DNA from: Oxytricha trifallax
Taxonomy: Eukaryota; Ciliophora; Spirotrichea; Sporadotrichida; Oxytrichidae
Direction of reading: 5' to 3'
NCBI GenBank assembly: GCA_000711775.1
Contig: ARYC01000254.1
Coordinates: forward strand, 87,857-151,856
Length of the DNA: 64,000 nucleotides
In this document: piece after piece, positions 1-12,065 of the stretch
Position numbering within the stretch: position 1 is the stretch's first letter
How the letters are laid out: each line of letters begins with the position of its first letter
Notes under the pieces: generated by a model
What the model saw: the letters and a program-made list of their open reading frames with translations, nothing else
Databases searched by the model: none
What the model was told of the DNA's origin: nothing
Translations under genes and position numbers: made by a program

Positions 1-49
1 TATAGTTATTATCCTAGAACATTTATTTCTTTTAATTGTAAATATTTTA

Positions 50-686
50 ATAATTGGGCCATTAATTTTATAATTTAATTTGATCAGACAACATTTAATA
101 GATAATTTCTATTTCTTTAATTTTCTCATTTTGAATCATTAAAATTTATCAGAATCATCTATTGACCAAGCATTATTTAAGAATAATCGTAAGGTAATAT
201 CAATACAAACTAATTCTTTGTTTTCTTAATTCTATAATTTTATCTTTCATTTCAAAATTATTCTATTAAATGATAACTTGTAAATTAATTGAAAATTTAG
301 ATTAAACTTATTCTAAATTGATCTTAATTTGTTTTTGTAAATCTTGTAATTTGTTTTCAAAAGTCAACATCATAATATTTTTGCATTTTAATGAATTTTT
401 AATAGAATTAATTTTTATATGAACATATATTTGATAGATATAAAATTTTAACATTAAGATTTCTTTTTTCACTATATTTCTTTCTAAACACACAATTTTC
501 TGATTAATTTTATTCATAGAAATTTATACATAAAAATGCAATTAATTTTTAATCATTCGTTATTGAAAGGTCCCAAATCTTACTTTTAAATAATTATGGA
601 TTATATTATTTTTAATTAATTTTACTATAGTATCAAAGTTTTAAAACTTTACTTTCATTTATTACATTTACCAGAGTTTAATTCAT
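50..686 (-). pseudogene. Degraded zinc-module/coiled-coil copy
   Basis: The start region at 684-686 still resembles the family (MNQ, then a lysine/cysteine-rich stretch), but a frameshift directly after the first few codons destroys the first CxxC pair. The usual terminal PEQFNPQNQ-TGA block is only weakly recognisable near 50-90. A piece of the coiled coil remains open between about 308 and 517. It is called broken because both the zinc module and the terminus are lost. Because the copy lies near the edge of the window, more distant flanking context is not visible. Confidence 0.6.
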
Positions 687-799
687 AAAATTAAAATATA
701 TTAGAAAAAAATAAAATTATTATTATTATAACTCTAAAAATTTAAATAATATAAATATACAGAGGATTTTGTTTAATTGTTTAAATTATTATTAAAAAT

Positions 800-1468
800 T
801 CACTTATTTTATGGATTTGGTTGCTCGGGCAGCAATCTATGAATATCTTAATATAAAGATTCTTTCTCTGTAATTTTTAAGTTGTCCACTTAACCTTTAA
901 AATACTTTATCGTGTCATTAATAGATAATTGCTTGCTATTGATCAAGTTTTGGTTGGTCTCAAAGTACTGTTATTAAGACTTTATTATATTTTATTCGCT
1001 CACCTTGCTCTATTTAATTTCATCTTTCATTTGATTTTTCAATGAGAGAATAAAATCAACTTAATGTTCAACCAAACTAATGTCAATAACTTTTTGAAGT
1101 TGCTCTAATTGGTTTGCTACATCAGTTTCAAAATATTTTTATAATGATTTTTATTTTTCCTTGATTTTATCTATGAAGATCAAATGTTTTTTGAAATGTT
1201 GTAACTGAGAATGAACTCTGCTAGTTTCTACAATAAAATAGCTTTTCAATTGATTAATCTCTTTTTGAACTAGAGGTGAATTGAGTGCAATTTTTTAATT
1301 GCAATTTTCGCATAGAAATTCAAACTTTTGTTTTTTGTGATTTAGTAATTTCACTTTGTTTGGATTATATTTACTAAAATCATCGCATAGAAAAGCTACT
1401 TCACAATTTATAAAAAGGTAATTCTATTGAGTACCACACTTATTACACTTGTATTAATCTTGATTCAT
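800..1468 (-). CDS. Zinc-module/coiled-coil protein, subtype B
   Basis: An uninterrupted 222-codon frame plus TGA, reading TAA/TAG as Gln. The N-terminus holds CxxC at residues 8-11, a further Cys near 22 and 28, and CxxC near 53-56, consistent with a zinc-binding module. The rest, about residues 70-210, is a Lys/Glu/Gln-rich coiled coil without membrane segments. The C-terminus reads LLPEQPNPQNK. The NHKKQKFEFLCENC segment and the PEQPNP tail define a subtype shared with the copy at 3459-4127. No IES or intron is visible. The start is the only ATG directly before the conserved CxxC. The function is not recognised; a RING-less TRIM-like or scaffold role is only a guess. Confidence 0.75.
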
Positions 1469-1675
1469 TTTTGTTTTATAATATTATCAATATTTTAAAG
1501 CAATTTTATCTTAAAAATTTTACATTAATTTAAATATTCTTTAAGTGAATTAGTGAATTAGAAAAATTTATCATACAAATAAAAATTTTAATTGAAAAAA
1601 CTAACAATATTTTTATTTTATTATTTACACTTTACAACTATGCGAGTTAAATTCTTAGATTCAATAAATAGGTTC

Positions 1676-1676
1676 A

Positions 1677-1702
<26 letters not shown>
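1676..1702. repeat. (AT)n microsatellite
   Basis: A run of alternating A and T in the spacer between two array genes. It is a simple repeat with no coding link. Confidence 0.9.
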
Positions 1703-1708
<6 letters not shown>

Positions 1709-2382
1709 AAATTTTTAAAGCTTCGATTCTATAATTATATTAATTCTCAATAGACATCATTTAACACTAAATATCTCATGAAATTAATTATAATATAGGG
1801 TATAAGGGGTTAAGAGAAATAAATATATTTATATAAATCTCTTTGATTAAATTATACTAACTTATGAAAATCAATGAATTTTATAAACTTATTTTTAATA
1901 CTATTTATTAAAAACATAAATTTATCTTGTATTATAATTCACTCTTATTATATAGGATTTTATTTATTATACGAGACTAATATCACCTTTGGTCTTCACT
2001 TAGATTTTATTTACGATTAAACCATGATAATAGATAAATTTTCAACGAACTTATTTTTAGAATTCAAACAATAATAAAAACATTAATGATTACTGGTGAT
2101 AAAATTTCAATTAGATTTGTTAAAAATATTATTAAAATTTCTTAAATTAATAAAATTTACAATTAATAAATAAACAAAACTATACTTTATTTTATATAAC
2201 AATATAATGATTCTTATGCTAATTTATTTAATAATAAAATAAAAAAATTAAACCAAAAATAACAATTATTTGAATAATTTTGAAATTGGAACAACAATGA
2301 TTAAACTAAATTGTATTTATTCTTTTATTATGATTCAAGAAAATAAAAATTTATAAATTTTAGTAAAAATTTAAATAATTAG

Positions 2383-3036
2383 TCATTAATTTTATGGATT
2401 AAATTTATCTGGCAATAATTTGTGGACACTTTAATATATAGTTTCTTTTTCTTTGAGTTTGAGTTTTTCAATTTAAAGATCATAAAATTTATTGGCATCC
2501 TCGATTGACATTGTATCATTTAAGAATAATAGTTTGTTACCATCAATAAATTATTCTTTAGCTTTTAAAATATCTCCTAGCTTTTCTTTCGTATGTTAAA
2601 TGTTTTTTGAAAGGGTATTTTGTAAATTAATTAAAAATTCCTCATGAATTTAATCTAAGATTGATTTCATTTGATTTTTTAAATCTTGCAATTTGCTCTC
2701 AATATCTATTTTGAATAATGTTTTCATATAATTGGATTGTTATTGAATTTATTTTTTTATATCATCATACTTTTTATATATCTAAAAGTCATTAATTACA
2801 TAGTTTTATTTTTGTCTCTATATTTCTTTCTATACACATAGCTCTGATATTAGCTATTTTTCATAGCAGTCATCGCATAAAAATGCAATAAATTTCTAGT
2901 CATCCATTATAGAAAAGGTCCAAGTATAACTTTTATATATTTTTGGATCATCACATTTTAAATTGATTCTACTATAGAGTATCAAAGTTTTAAACTTTTA
3001 CTTGCATTGATTACATTTATAAAGAGTCTAGCTCAT
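2383..3036 (-). CDS. Zinc-module/coiled-coil protein
   Basis: An uninterrupted frame of 217 codons plus TGA. Zinc ligands are visible as CNQC at residues 8-11, CDDP near 28-31 and CDDC near 54-57. A coiled coil follows, with the family block NDTMSIEDANKFYDLQIEKL near the C-terminus and the tail LLPDKFNPQNQ. Many Gln are encoded by TAA or TAG, so under the standard code it would be broken into pieces. It lies between subtype-B copies, so the two subtypes alternate here. Function unknown. Confidence 0.75.
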
Positions 3037-3458
3037 ATATTAAATTGTTTAAATAAATTATAAATATATTATTTTAAGAGTTTATATTTATATTATGAAA
3101 AATCAAATTAAATATTTAAACTTTATCTTATTCATATATTTTAAGTTTCTAATTAATAAATGCTAAAAAGTCTTTTACAATTATCAAAACTACTATCAAA
3201 AAGATGTGTTTTTATTTAATAATTTTATCGAATTTGAAATTGTAATTTATACACAATAAATAACTCCATTTTTTATAGATGGAAATGTAAATGTAAAATA
3301 TAAATTATTTAATAAATTATTATGAATTTAATAAAGTTATTAAATAAAAGATGCTTATATAAAAATATATTAAAATAATAAAAGTTTATTGAAAGAATGA
3401 AGAATAATATATAAATGATAATTATTTAATTGTTATAAAATCTTAAAAATATACTTTG

Positions 3459-4127
3459 TCAATTATTTTGTGGATTTGGCTATTCAGGCAACAATCTATG
3501 AATCTCCTAATATAAATTTTCTTTCTCTGCGATCTCCAAATTATCCACCTAGCCTTGAAAATACTTCAAAGTGTCATTAATAGATAATTACTTGCTATCA
3601 ATCAACTTTTGGTTTGTCTCAAAGTACTACTACTTTGTCTTAATTATATTTTATTCGCTAATTTTGTTCTCTTGAATAACATCTTGCATCTGATTCTTCA
3701 AGCACATAAAGAAATCAATTAGATTCTTATTTAAACTTTTATCTACGGCTTTTTGAAGTTATCCCAATTATTAAATTATATCGATCTCGAATAGTTTCTT
3801 AAATTAAGTTTGCTTGATTTTCAATTCTTCTAAGTAATGTAAATATTTTTTGAAAGGCAGTAGCTTTGCATGAGTCCTGCTAGTTTCTTCTATACAATGA
3901 ATTTTTAATTGATTAATTTCATTTTAGACTTGAGGTTAATTCATGATTGAGTTTTCATTGCAGTCTTCACATACAAATTCAAATTTTTATTTATTGGAGT
4001 TAAGAAGTTTCACTTAATTTGGAGCAAATTTACTGAAATCATCACATTAAAAAGCTACTTCACAATTTATGAAGAGATGGCTCTTCTTAGCTCCACATTA
4101 ATTACACTTGTAAAGCTTTTAATTCAT
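3459..4127 (-). CDS. Zinc-module/coiled-coil protein, subtype B
   Basis: An uninterrupted 222-codon frame plus TGA. It is the closest relative of the copy at 800-1468: the same length, the CNQC and CEDC pairs at similar positions, the LLNSNKQKFEFVCEDC segment and the PEQPNPQNN tail. The two probably arose from a duplication of a unit of about 2.7 kb that also carried the intervening subtype-A gene. Coiled coil from about residue 70 onward. Function unknown; no IES seen. Confidence 0.75.
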
Positions 4128-4915
4128 TTTAATTATAATTAGTATAAATAATTCAAAATTTAAAAGTAATTATAATATACAAACGATATTCATAAATATA
4201 ATTTTTAAAAATGTGAATATTTAATTTATAAAATGAATTAATAAAAAAGATTATGAATTTATTTGCAATCTATAATTTATCAAATAACCTCAGACTTTAA
4301 AGGTAATTTTATTTACTTGTATGATAAGATTATATTAAATTGTAATTAATCTGATTAAAAAATTGTCATAAAAAATGCTTTAAAATTTCTTTTCTTTCTA
4401 TCTTATTCCAAATTATTTTGAATTATCACTGAAATAAGCATAATATATGCTAATTAAAAAGGACCAAAACAATAATTTCCTTACATATAATTCTAAAATT
4501 CTTATATTCTTTAATACTCTAATTTTCAATACACAGTAGAAATATCCAGAAGTATGTAAGTAATATTATAATCAAGCTATCTTTATTCAAAATAATTAAA
4601 ATAAATATAAGTTTATTGATTTAAAATATCTAAGTATAAACAAATATAAAATAGGTGACAGAAATATTATTAAAAATAATATTATGATATATATAACTAT
4701 CAGAATAATTAAAATATTTTTAATTAGATTTTCATATATAAAGATCATTTGATTTATAAAATTTGTATTGATGTTTAAAATTTAGTTTTTATAACTAAAA
4801 ATTTAATAATATAAATTTACAAAACATATTTTTTAGAATGAATTAAATATATTAAATTTATATTAAATCTTTATTATAAAATTATAAATTTAAAGAAATA
4901 CTTTAATTATAAGAT

Positions 4916-5929
4916 TCATTTGGTGATTTGCATATTGGGATTGAACATCATGAATTGTTTGATCTTTTAATCTGTCTATTTCTCGATTGTTTTCTGAATC
5001 TGATTTTGGAGTTCTAAGCATTAAATCATTTCGTGTGCTGATTGATATACTTCAGTAGTAGCGAAAACTGTATCACTTACAATATTTTGAATTTGTTTTG
5101 AAATGAGCTCAAGTAGCTATTAAGCAAGTTTCACATTTGGGTATTCGTAACGGGTCTTCAAGTAGTTAAATTATGAGCTCTCAATTTTGTCTTATAAGTT
5201 ATGATTAAGCAGAGTCAATCTGCTGAATTAATTAAGAAAATCACTGCTTAATTTCATGGTTAAGTCTGATAAGAAGCTATTAACAAAGATTTTGAGAGTT
5301 TCCTCTTCTGTTGCATCACATTATTCCTGAGTTTGATTGACTTTATCATCAAAACTTACTTTAAGCTTTCTATCTTAATTCTTAAGAATTTTGGCAACTG
5401 TAGCATGCTTTTAGTGTAGAAGTTCCTTAATTTGCTTCTTTTAGTTCTAAACTTTTTCAGTAAGTTAGCATAATGTACTGTACTATGAATTTAGGCTTTT
5501 GAACTGCATTTATATCTATTTTTTATTCTCAAGAAGTTTCTCATTGTTGAACTTATTCGAGTTGATTAGCTTAGTAATTTCTCTCCTCTGATTTTCTAAC
5601 TTTCTATTGAGCATATCGTTTGTGTGGATAAGCTTATCTTGCTCAAATAAGCCTCCATAGAGAACTCTAAAGCATGTTTGACATAAGTAATTTGTTTCAT
5701 TGTTAATCAAGTCTGTGATATGGTAACGTGCTACATAATGAATTGGATAATCATTGACTGGATTTTATATCTTTTCATTTTATCCTTAGAGTTGCGAGAA
5801 GTTCTATAATTAATCTTGATTAATATGGGAGTTTTGTTGCCCTTAAAAAGTTTGTTAAATTGGGACCTGATTTTAGGTTATACCTAATTATTAGCAAGAA
5901 AAGCAAATATGGGGGACTGATTGATTCAT
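4916..5929 (-). CDS. Longer zinc/coiled-coil relative, unknown function
   Basis: An open frame of 337 codons plus TGA with TAA/TAG as Gln. The N-terminus has HICFSC (Cys pair near residues 9-12). A second pair, LCQTCFRVLYGG, lies near residue 100, and between them is a Gln/Asn-rich insertion longer than in the other copies. A strongly charged coiled coil follows, then NPNMQITK before TGA. Orientation and architecture match the array, but the conserved PEQFNP tail is absent, so this is a divergent relative. Codon use is somewhat richer in G and C than in its neighbours. It lacks recognisable enzyme motifs. Confidence 0.65.
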
Positions 5930-6789
5930 TACAATTATTGATTTTCTAATTTAATTATTATTTATAATGTTATATTTTTTATATAATACTCTTTAGGCCA
6001 TTTATTTAAATATTCAAAAAAATGCTAGAATTTATAGTAAAAGTTATTAAATTATATTTTCTTTGCTTTTTATTATTTTTTTTATTAAATAAGATTATCT
6101 AACATCCATATCATAAATTATTATCGATTATCTTTAAATTGCATTAAATAATTAAAAAATTTCTTAATAGATCATCCATTTTAATTCATAAAATAAAACT
6201 ATTTTTTATGTTTTTTTAAGACTTAAGATAACTTTTATTTGCAATTAAATTTTGAGATTTTGCCTTATTAAATATAGGGTCTGAATAATGTATTGAATTC
6301 CCAAAAAATTGACTTACAAGCTTATTAATTTATCATTATCGTTTAATTATGGATTTTTTTTAATTTACTATTTAAGTCTACTTTTTAGTAAATTTTATTG
6401 ATAAATGATATTAATAAGAAATATTGTGTTTAAATTAATTTAAAAAACAATTAAATTCTATCATAATATTTAATAATCTTCATGTTATGTTAGAATTATC
6501 AATTACTATTTTTTCTATATCTTTAGGTTAACATTAAAATTATTTTTTTAACTTCAAACTAATAGGTTTATATAGGAAAATTAGAAAAATTATTAATTAT
6601 TATGTTTTTATTAGTTTTCATTCTGATTTAATAGCATTTCAAGGCATCACTCATCTTTTACATATTAGATTATCTTAGATTAATTTCACAGAATTAGGAT
6701 TTGATACTTTACCTGTCATTCCTTTTTTCAAATAAACGTCCTAATTTATTTAGACTAAAGTAATATATACTCTATTAATATTAAAAAAA

Positions 6790-7560
6790 TTAATAAGCAA
6801 GCTATTAAATAAGAAACACAGAATGGGTATACTGACCAAAACACAAAGAGATATCATACAGGGAGATGTCTCACACAATACACTATTGATATCATAAAGA
6901 ACAACAAAGAATAGTGGGGACTACACATACTAGAAATCTTATAAGGAAAGGCTATAACATACTCAACCAATTCCAAATACACCTTACCAAGCTTCAATAT
7001 GACAAGGAAAACAAAGATGACTAATTCTAACTATGAACTTAGTAACTTTTTCAAATGCTAAGACTAGTAGCAATCAATAAAAGATTCATCAGACCATAAA
7101 CTAAATCTGAAGAATCAGCATAACAGCACCAGCACCCCCATCACCTTAAGAAGTCTCACTCTCAGACCACTATGTGATCAGAGATAGTTAACATAAAAAA
7201 GAGCTCGAAAACTTCGAAAAAAAGTACCGAGAATATGAAACAACCTCAACGACTTCAACAGAAATAGCAACCTAATAACAAAAAGGTGCTATACTCAGAA
7301 AACGAAGAAGATTGAAGCTCAGTTGAAGAAAGACAAGAATACGACGCCTACGACAAAGAACCATCCATAGAGGAAAGTTCCAGCTAACATACCTACTATA
7401 TAGATAGTCAGTCCGAACATTCGGAAAGATATATGAATCACTGCCGAAAAATTTGCGAAGATGCAAACGTCAAATACGTCATCTGGAAAAGATAGTACTA
7501 AATATTAAATTAATAATTAAAGGTTGAGCCTTAAAATTTAGTACTAAATAGTAATAATTA
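6790..7560 (+). other. C-rich, possibly coding stretch, unassigned
   Basis: Composition changes abruptly from the AT-rich spacer to a C-rich plus strand with many C-ending codons (ACC, AAC, ATC, CAC). Two or three overlapping plus-strand frames are open for 60-150 codons with Gln reassignment, and each is stopped by TGA at different points. No single frame spans it, and no motif is recognised. One frame carries an APAPPSP stretch followed by a charged KKELENFEKKYREYE-like segment. This could be MDSs of an ordinary macronuclear gene separated by very short IESs, or a decayed mobile element. A coding reading is an inference from composition only. Confidence 0.35.
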
Positions 7561-7601
7561 ATACCAATAATATAATTAATAAGTTAACAACTTTTAAAGA
7601 T

Positions 7602-7877
7602 ATGCAGACTATCACTAAAGCACATCTTATAGAGCGATTCAACACAAGTGAATCATGCATCTCAATTTGGCTCAACACCATCAACACATAGCTCTTCAAC
7701 AAAATTAAAGAATTCTCCAATGTCATCAGCGCCATGATAAAAAACCTATCCAAAGAACTTTTACTTTCATGGATGAACATGGACGATGAACAACTTAGAG
7801 AAGACATCAACAAGAATGTTGGATCAATGGTAGACAATAACCTTACTATAGTCCAATCTTTAGACTACTAACTGTGA
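7602..7877 (+). CDS. Small hypothetical protein, C-rich codons
   Basis: An open frame of 91 codons from ATG to TGA, with two Gln codons of the TAG/TAA type. It is rich in Ile, Asn and Ser with C-ending codons, unlike the neighbouring array genes. The C-terminal part (EDINKNVGSMVDNN) looks like a soluble helical protein; there is no signal peptide. It is followed within 6 bases by another start in a different frame (7883), so the two may belong to one gene separated by a lesion or a tiny eliminated segment. No family is recognised. Confidence 0.4.
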
Positions 7878-7882
7878 TCCTT

Positions 7883-8356
7883 ATGAAAAACATCACAGCA
7901 AACGAGGCTGGCTGCATCTCAGTGTCAGCAGACTACCACGAACGCCTAAATAAGTTAGAAATCTACATAAAATGTTTGCAAAAGCATACATACTTCATGA
8001 AGAGTGATTTCACTCAACTTATCACTACTAGATGTAAAAAATTCATAGTCTCCAAAGAACTGAAATTCTCAATCAACGTCAATCACTTCGATACGTAATT
8101 CAAATTCAAAGACTAAGGAGAGACAGTCCAAATCCTACACTCCAGACCAAGAAAAGGAGAAAAAGAAGAAACAACAAAAAAAAAACCAAAGGAAGAGGAG
8201 GAAAGAGAAGAAACAACAGAAGTAGATGAAAGCTCAGTATACAGGAGAGAATCTCCAATTAACTAAAAGGGCTTGTCCCTTATTTTCACTAAAAAGCAAT
8301 TTAGATCTGGGGTCCCCAGAGACTTCAATGTGATCTTATTATTATTATTATATTGA
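7883..8356 (+). CDS. Small hypothetical protein with charged tail
   Basis: An open frame of 157 codons plus TGA. The first 75 residues are mixed helical sequence with several Cys. Residues 75-120 form a strongly charged KGEKEE/KKKPKEEEE tract and the end is Leu-rich. The last part runs into AT-rich DNA before the foldback element at 8435, so the true C-terminus is uncertain. Codon use matches the C-rich stretch upstream, which argues that 6790-8340 is one unit. No function assigned. Confidence 0.4.
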
Positions 8357-8428
8357 AATATAAAAATAATTTTAAATACTCATACTTTGATAGCCTAACA
8401 TATAATATAATTTAGATTTTTTATATTA

Positions 8429-9384
8429 ACTACGTGTTACCACCGAGACCACCTACCCCACCCCCTACCCATACCCACACCCTACTCCATACCTTACCCC
8501 TACCCCACCCCCCTAAAATACCCCATTTCATATCAAGTTTTTTATCTACAGGGTCTAAATCTATATCCTTCATGACATCTCGACATCAAAGACCCTATTT
8601 TATATATAAAATTATATTATAATATCATTTTTTATATTTCCATGATAGTGGAATAAATAATATAAATTTAATGCTTTGTCAAGTTTCACGATGTTTGTCA
8701 ATCATTCTACACCATGCCTTATGAAATATAATTTGAAAAAACTTTTCTATTAAATAATAATTTTTTTTTATTCAATAAAATATTTATATACTATAGTATA
8801 AAAAAAATTTTAAATAAATTTTAACCCTTAAATCAACTTCATTCGGCATAATTCAAAGAAAAAGTCTTATTAATTTTTTAAGTTTTTATTTTCGTTATTA
8901 ACCAAAGCTAATAGACAAATTAGATATAAAAAAAAAGAAAATAAAAAACTTAAAAAATTAATAAGACTTTTTCTTTGAATTATGCCGAATGAAGTTGATT
9001 TAAGGGTTAAAATTTATTTTAAAATTTTTTTTATACTATAGTATATAAATATTTGATTGAATAAAAAAAATTATTATTTAATAGAAAAGTTTTTTCAAAT
9101 TATATTTCATAAGGCATGGTGTAGAATGATTGACAAACATCGTGAAACTTGACAAAGCATTAAATTTATATTATTTATTCCACTATCATTGAAATATAAA
9201 AAATGATATTATAATATAATTTTATATATAAAATAGGGTCTTTGATGTCGAGATGTCATGAAGGATATAGATTTAGACCCTGTAGATAAAAAACTTGATA
9301 TGAAATGGGGTATTTTAGGGGGGTGGGTAGGGTGGGGGTATGGGGTAGGGGGTGGGGTAGGGGGTCTCGGTAGGAACAACTACG
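8429..9384. mobile_element. Foldback element A with 6-bp target duplication
   Basis: A near-perfect palindrome. The left arm (8435-8893) and right arm (8937-9378) are inverted copies around a 43-nt loop. The outer ends are GC-rich (TGTTACCACCGAGACC at the left, GGTCTCGGTAGGAACA at the right). The inner arms are AT-rich. The element is bounded by ACTACG at 8429-8434 and 9379-9384, read as a 6-bp target-site duplication. It encodes no convincing protein and so is non-autonomous. A related element lies at 59173-60051. Which transposase family moves it cannot be told from the window. Confidence 0.88.
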
Positions 9385-9545
9385 CATCCCTTTCATATAC
9401 TGCTGAAAGGAGAAGTCCTCTCTTCAATTAAAAGCATAAAAAAGAAAACCTTTTCTCCAGATCATTAAGAAGTTTAAGATACAAAAGAATTGCAGAAAAC
9501 AACTATAGTTTAGCAATATCCTTTACAACAAACAGTCATGAACTA
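9385..9545 (+). other. Possible coding remnant beside foldback A
   Basis: Directly after the right target duplication the DNA is again less AT-rich and one plus frame is open (AERRSPLFNQ...RSLRYKRIAENN) to a TGA near 9570. The phrase RRSPLFNQK resembles RRESPINQK near the end of the ORF at 7883-8356. The foldback may therefore have inserted into, or beside a duplicate of, that gene. This is weak evidence based on a short similarity. Confidence 0.25.
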
Positions 9546-9916
9546 ATTTCTTATTATAATTCTCGTGATTGATTAATATTTTAATGATTGTTGATTTTTT
9601 GTAAATAAAAGTTCTTGAGAAATGATGTTATCTTTTTTAAATAATGTGATTGAAATAATTTTAGTTATCAGCCAAAATCAATATTAATTATACTTATTTA
9701 TTTTATTGGAGTTATTTAATTAATTTTCCCTTTATTAGAATAAGATTAACATTTTTAATTATATTTTTCATTTATAAACATATTTTTAAGTTATTTTTAA
9801 ATGATGTTAAATAAAAGAATAATTTATTGATAAGAATCATATAATTAAATTATTAAAAATAAATATATCCCTTCATTTTATAATACGAGGCTTGAATTTA
9901 TAGTAATATTAAATTG

Positions 9917-10585
9917 TCATTAATTTTATGGATTAAATTGCTAGGGCATAAGATCGCGGATTTTTTCATACAGCTACTCTTTCTCTTTTAATTTTAGATT
10001 GCTAATTTGTTAGCCATAGTACTTATCAGTATCTTCAATTGAAAGTGTTCCATTTTGGAAATGAGATTTATTGAGTTCGATATATTAGTCCTTAACTTTC
10101 AAAATGTCTTAAATTTTAATTTTAGACTCATTAATATTATCTGAAATGATGCTTTAAATATTCATCAATAATTCATTTAGAGATTTTTCCATCTAATCCT
10201 TTTAACTAATTTGAATATCTCTAATTCTACTTTCGATATCTAATTAAAATAATTCTTAGAAATTCTAGGATTTTTATTGAATTTATGAGATTGCACTCAC
10301 AAATTTTACATGATTCTCTTAGCCTGAGAAATTATATTTGAAGTTTTTGATAAAATCTTCAATTTGATATTGTATCTCATTTTTAACAAAAGGAAGACTC
10401 AATATCTTTATTTTGTAGCACTTAACGCATAGTAATTCAAATTTTTCTTTATTTTGAGTAGAATTATCCCATTTTGTATTTTTGAAGACTTCTGGGTCAT
10501 CGCATTTGTAGTACAGCATATTAAAGCACAACAAAGATTAATTGCTTGACTTGCATTTATTGCAGTTGTAATGAGTTTAATTCAT
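9917..10585 (-). CDS. Zinc-module/coiled-coil protein
   Basis: An uninterrupted 222-codon frame plus TGA. The zinc module has CNKC at residues 8-11, a Cys near 20, KCDDP near 28 and CVKC near 57-60. It carries the family pattern KxTKWD between the second and third Cys groups. The coiled coil includes ESRIRDIQ and the terminal block reads LMPQQFNPQNQ. Its middle part (YQIEDFIKNFKYNF) is shared with the truncated copy at 12894-13167, which places those two as sisters. Confidence 0.75.
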
Positions 10586-11393
10586 ATTTTATAAATTTAA
10601 TATATTATAATTTTAACAATAATATTCATTTATAGTTTGAGGATTGCTAATTGATTAAATATTTAAAATTAATGAATACAAATAAAATCGAAATAATTTG
10701 GCATTTATCATAAATTTTTTCGATTATAAAATCTTTTTCTTCAAATGTAACATTTATTTTGAACCTAAATTTAGTTTAACTAGGGCATTTGCTTATGTTT
10801 TATTTACAACTAAATTTTTATAATATTAAAATATTTACTATATGAAGCATTTGTTTAGTTTATAATTTAATTATTATTAATTGATTATATGATTGATTAA
10901 TATTAAATATCATATGTATTCAATGAAAATATTACTAAATAATCTTTATATCTGGAATTTATTTTAATTATATAGCTAAATATATGAATATATTGTTTTA
11001 AATCTTTAGAAGTTCTTATTTTAATTATATTTAATAAGCTTTATTTATAAAATCAACAAAACAAGTGATCATTCTTTATTGATTAAATACCTTCTAAAAT
11101 CTTAGAATTATGTAATTAAGATAAGATTTTTAAGAATATTGAATACCAACCATAAATTTGAAGATTAGATATTAAATAAATTATTTAATTACCAAATAAA
11201 TAATTTATGATGAATTTTTTGAAGTTAATAATTTTTATTTGCTTATCACTAACTTAAAGTAATGCATGAAATATTTATTAAAAATAAATGTGATTAAAAT
11301 TATAATTAAAAATTAAATGACTTCCTGAGAATAATAAATGATATATATTTTAAAATGTATTTTATTAATTTATTTTTTATTTAATATAGAATA

Positions 11394-12065
11394 TCATTAT
11401 TAATTTTATGGATTGAACTCTTCAGGCATTAATTCTCTAATTTTATCTAAGATCTCTTACTTTTCTTTAACCTTTAGCTTCTCAATTTGCTGATCATAGA
11501 ATTTATTAGATTCTTCAATTGACATAGTATCTTTCAAGAAAAGTGACTTATTTAATTCAATGCATTAATTCTTAGCATCAGTAATTTCTCTAATTTTCTC
11601 TTTTGCTTATTTTATATGATCTTAAACATTACTTTGTATTTTAAGTATAAATTCTAAATGAATTTCATTAATAAATTTCTAAATTTTTTATTTTAAATCA
11701 ACGAATTCTCTATCTAAATCTATGTTTAAAAGAACCTATATCTTGTCCTCCATTTCATCAATTTTTTCGATTACTGCTTTATACTTTAAAGGCATCAAAT
11801 TTTTTTCATATTTAATTTTTTCTGAACTTTTAATTTCTTTCATTTAAGATTTAATCTCATCTTAAACAAATGCCGATTTCATTGCCTTTTTCTGATAGCA
11901 TATTTTACACAATAATTTAAATCTGTTGGATTTGTAACTAGACAAATCCCATTTATTTTTTTTGAATGTCTTTGGATTGTCACATTTGTATTTAATGTTA
12001 GTATAACACAGGAGAGACTCATGCTTTGTTTTGCAATTATTGCATTTGTAGAGTGGCTTACTCAT
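11394..12065 (-). CDS. Zinc-module/coiled-coil protein
   Basis: An uninterrupted 223-codon frame plus TGA. It shows CNNC at residues 8-11, LLCYTNIKYKC near 19-29, KNKWD and CKIC near 56-59. The rest is a Lys/Glu-rich coiled coil with the conserved LKDTMSIEESNKFYDQQIEKL block and the tail LMPEEFNPQNQ. It is closely related to the frameshifted copy at 13893-14554. The ATG chosen is four codons before the conserved Leu-Tyr-Lys-Cys motif, as in the other copies. Confidence 0.77.

Noticed and set aside
7544..7837. Minus-strand 97-codon frame
   Set aside because: Shadow of the C-rich plus-strand region; composed mainly of Leu/Ile/Ser as expected for antisense of Asn/Lys codons.
8434..8622. 62-codon Pro/Thr-rich open frame at the left end of foldback A
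   Set aside because: It is translation of the GC-rich terminal repeat of the element; the inverted arm gives the mirror image and no protein family fits.
8429..9384. Firm assignment of foldback elements to Ginger or Maverick
   Set aside because: TG...CA ends and the 6-bp duplication are only suggestive; no transposase or integrase is present.
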